From: Carboxydothermus hydrogenoformans Z-2901
Lineage (GTDB): Bacteria; Bacillota; Z-2901; Carboxydothermales; Carboxydothermaceae
DNA length: 64,000 bases
Reading direction: 5' to 3'
NCBI RefSeq assembly: GCF_000012865.1
Contig: NC_007503.1
Span: forward strand, 1,956,001 to 2,020,000
This document shows, in pieces, positions 62,008 through 64,000 of the stretch. A model generated the notes under the pieces. That model was not told the DNA's origin. It was given only the letters and a program-made list of their open reading frames with translations, and ran no database searches. How positions within the stretch are numbered: the first letter of the stretch is position 1; each line of letters begins with the position of its first letter. The position numbers and the translations under genes are program-made.

Positions 62008-62145
62008 CTACTACCATCCTCCTTTTTAATTTTTCAGTTTTTTCTAAATTGTTTTGCTCTTTAATTTAAATCATCCCAGCCCTCCGCACCCCTCCCCTCA
62101 TTATAAGGGCGCAAATATAATGTGCAAATCTTCTTTATGTAACAA

Positions 62146-62173
62146 ATTATATTCATTTTATAAAGCCTGTCTA
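62146..62173 (-). promoter_or_regulatory. Likely promoter of the liv operon
   Basis: TAGACA (62173-62168) and TATAAT (62151-62146), read on the minus strand, are 16 bp apart, leaving a leader of about 130 bases with one small hairpin (CCCT-TATAATG-AGGG) but no riboswitch that I recognise. Confidence 0.6.
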
Positions 62174-62228
62174 CAATTTTCTCATTTTTCTCTTAAATTT
62201 TTTCTAAATATTCTGTATACACAACTCC

Positions 62229-62256
62229 AGGGACGGTTCCGAGAATCACCATTTTC
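62229..62256 (+). repeat. Solitary copy of the REP-like repeat
   Basis: It starts AGGGACGGTTCC and ends CACCATTTTC, matching the two arms at 12786-12813 and 12953-12926. The preceding CTCC is shared with the left arm. It lies between the liv promoter and the rRNA terminator. Confidence 0.7.
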
Positions 62257-62269
62257 ATGAAGGAATAAA

Positions 62270-62305
62270 AGTAAAAAGGGATAGGCAGATTGCCTATCCC
62301 TTTCT
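62270..62305 (-). terminator. Terminator of the rRNA operon
   Basis: AAAGGGATAGGCA pairs with TGCCTATCCCTTT around ATC, followed on the minus strand by TTACTTTTATT. It lies about 10 bases beyond the 5S 3' end. Confidence 0.85.
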
Positions 62306-62312
62306 ATAGTTT

Positions 62313-62431
62313 TTTCCGGCAGCGACCTACTCTCCCAGGACCTATCGTCCCAGTACCATTGGCGCTGGAGGGCTTAACTGCCGTGTTCGGAATGGGAACG
62401 GGTGTTTCCCCTCCGCTATGGCCACCGGAAA
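62313..62431 (-). rRNA. rrf: 5S ribosomal RNA
   Basis: This segment of about 119 nt on the minus strand has the 5S terminal stem (TTTCCGG with CCGGAAA), CCGAACACGGCAGTTAAG in the conserved loop B/C region, and GGGAGAGTAGG near the 3' end. It follows 23S at the distance expected for a bacterial operon. Confidence 0.95.
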
Positions 62432-62474
62432 CTTTTTTCTGTTCCCTCAAAACTGCACAGAGGTTGTTTTTTTG

Positions 62475-64000
<1,526 letters not shown>

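Overview
The window reads as chromosomal DNA of a thermophilic, clostridial-type Firmicute. The evidence is moderate GC with long A/T runs, strong GGAGG-type ribosome binding sites, a T-box leader, Rel/RecJ/Dtd and HisS/AspS/TcdA clusters, AddAB instead of RecBCD, a LytS/LytR pair, and an Amj flippase. From memory, gene content and style fit Carboxydothermus (C. hydrogenoformans or a close relative). That assignment is recall and was not checked by any search.

Layout, left to right. 1-3.1 kb: small accessory genes, including an MntA/HepT toxin-antitoxin pair whose toxin gene is frameshifted. 3.1-6 kb: an FtsX-type ABC exporter. 6-12.8 kb: addB-addA, followed by a REP-like inverted repeat pair and a phosphodiesterase. 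13.5-15.9 kb: a second ABC exporter. 16.1-19.7 kb: an FmdE-family protein with a FecBCD-type metal or chelate importer. 19.9-22.4 kb: a PAS-GGDEF-HD-GYP protein and Amj. 22.5-31.9 kb: a conserved housekeeping block (mnmA, iscU, iscS, Rrf2 regulator, rarA, trx, tcdA, 6S RNA, aspS, hisS, T-box leader), whose order resembles the Bacillus yrv/bsrA region. 32-36.7 kb: a glycosyltransferase, a ZIP transporter, a decayed acetyltransferase fragment, and a radical SAM gene with its putative regulator. 36.8-39.7 kb: an AT-rich restriction-modification island of the DpnII/GATC type with two methyltransferases. 39.8-48.6 kb: a molybdopterin oxidoreductase, an AEC transporter, a PepV-like dipeptidase, and CstA with a LytS/LytR-type two-component system. 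48.7-54.7 kb: a 36-residue zinc ribbon and the recJ-rel-dtd-MBL operon. 54.9-57.3 kb: two membrane proteins and a PHP phosphoesterase. 57.4-62 kb: a complete liv branched-chain amino acid importer whose binding-protein gene carries a one-base deletion. 62.3-64 kb: 5S and the 3' part of 23S rRNA.

Most genes are on the minus strand. The most informative non-coding signals are these. Three direct repeats spaced exactly 21 bp lie between lytR and cstA. Two identical-architecture palindromes (AGTAAA-N4-TTTACT) flank the promoter of the Rrf2 regulator. A shared 26-29 bp element precedes both the radical SAM gene and its neighbouring regulator. Two small families of interspersed palindromic repeats are present. 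A 6S RNA and a T-box each have near-consensus promoters. No CRISPR array, tRNA gene, prophage or intact insertion sequence was seen.
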